A DNA stretch of 28,476 bases from IMG/VR virus record IMGVR_UViG_3300034062_001207, positions 1-28,476 of that record; one strand, 5' to 3'. Positions 28,351-28,476 of the stretch are shown here, in pieces. Made by a program: the position numbers and the translations under genes. The DNA is from a virus. The notes below the pieces were generated by a model. The model did not search any database. It worked only from the letters and a program-made list of their open reading frames with translations, and had not been told where the DNA came from. Positions within the stretch are counted from its first letter, which is position 1. Every line of letters starts with the position of its first letter.

Positions 28351-28476
28351 ATTTCGTATTTAGTCAGTTCGTGAAAAGTCCACTCAACAACCTCAGCAGT
28401 TGTAAACGTCGAAGTGTATTTGAACCCGTCTAAGTTAACCCCGTAGTCTTGTGCAGGTGTAGACAAAAGAACGTCA
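28347..28476 (-). CDS. Unknown gene, 5' part beyond right edge (partial)
   Basis: The frame is open from the right edge to a TGA at 28347-28349 and gives the last 42 residues (DVLLSTPAQDYGVNLDGFKY, then a C-terminal strand and helix ending HELTKYEI). The stop overlaps the holin start in an ATGA junction, so this gene is coupled to the lysis cassette. The short fragment is beta-like, and a tail or virion gene would fit that place, but the sequence does not decide it. Confidence 0.7.
   Translation of the reverse strand, partial: DVLLSTPAQDYGVNLDGFKYTSTFTTAEVVEWTFHELTKYEI

Overview
The window is almost wall-to-wall phage DNA, most likely from a siphovirus-like tailed phage (Caudoviricetes) of a Bacteroidota host, probably a Flavobacteriia member. 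The evidence is a complete set of virion genes (terminase, portal, protease/scaffold, capsid, tail tube, tape measure), AT-rich DNA, start sites without clear Shine-Dalgarno sequences, and two intergenic promoters that match the Bacteroidota pattern TTG/TTTG, about 18 nt, TAnnTTTG. No integrase, DNA polymerase, tRNA, rRNA, CRISPR array or insertion sequence was seen. Almost every gene is on the minus strand, so transcription runs from high to low coordinates. Genes are packed with ATGA or TAATG junctions.

Right end (28476 to 26130): the 3' end of an unknown gene, then a lysis cassette of holin, probable unimolecular spanin and GH108-type muramidase, then a DEDDy-type exonuclease and a terminator. 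Next comes the longest non-coding stretch (25853-26129). From 25852 to 23931 lie nine very small genes, several under 60 codons, including a mini DnaJ-type zinc protein and a protein carrying only a DnaA-like DNA-binding domain. From 23797 to 22077 is a replication block: a DUF6291-type protein behind a terminator-like leader, a RecA/DnaB-fold ATPase and a coiled-coil protein. From 22080 to 20296 is a DNA modification and processing block: Mom-like transferase, NinG-like protein and DNA methyltransferase. A good promoter at 20262-20290 then drives the recombination block: ERF annealing protein, YqaJ/lambda-type exonuclease, MazG-like small protein, small OB-like protein and HTH protein. This block ends at a terminator at 17691-17720.

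The T-tract of that terminator doubles as the -33 box of the next promoter (17667-17696). This promoter starts the late operon: small membrane proteins, a sigma-factor-like protein, a ParB-like/methyltransferase fusion, terminase small and large subunits, and two large tail proteins. The late block is then interrupted by two plus-strand genes (7400-8657, probable tail assembly chaperones) with their own promoter. Minus-strand virion genes resume with protease/scaffold, major capsid, tail tube (bracketed by two similar terminators), a small protein, portal, connector, tape measure and a gene running off the left edge.

The virion gene order is unusual: tail genes come before the protease and capsid, and the portal comes after both. 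If the genome is circular or circularly permuted, the left-edge and right-edge fragments would be joined by the unseen remainder of the tail region, which would place the lysis genes after the tail genes as expected. Functions are assigned from motifs and context read by eye; no database search was run.
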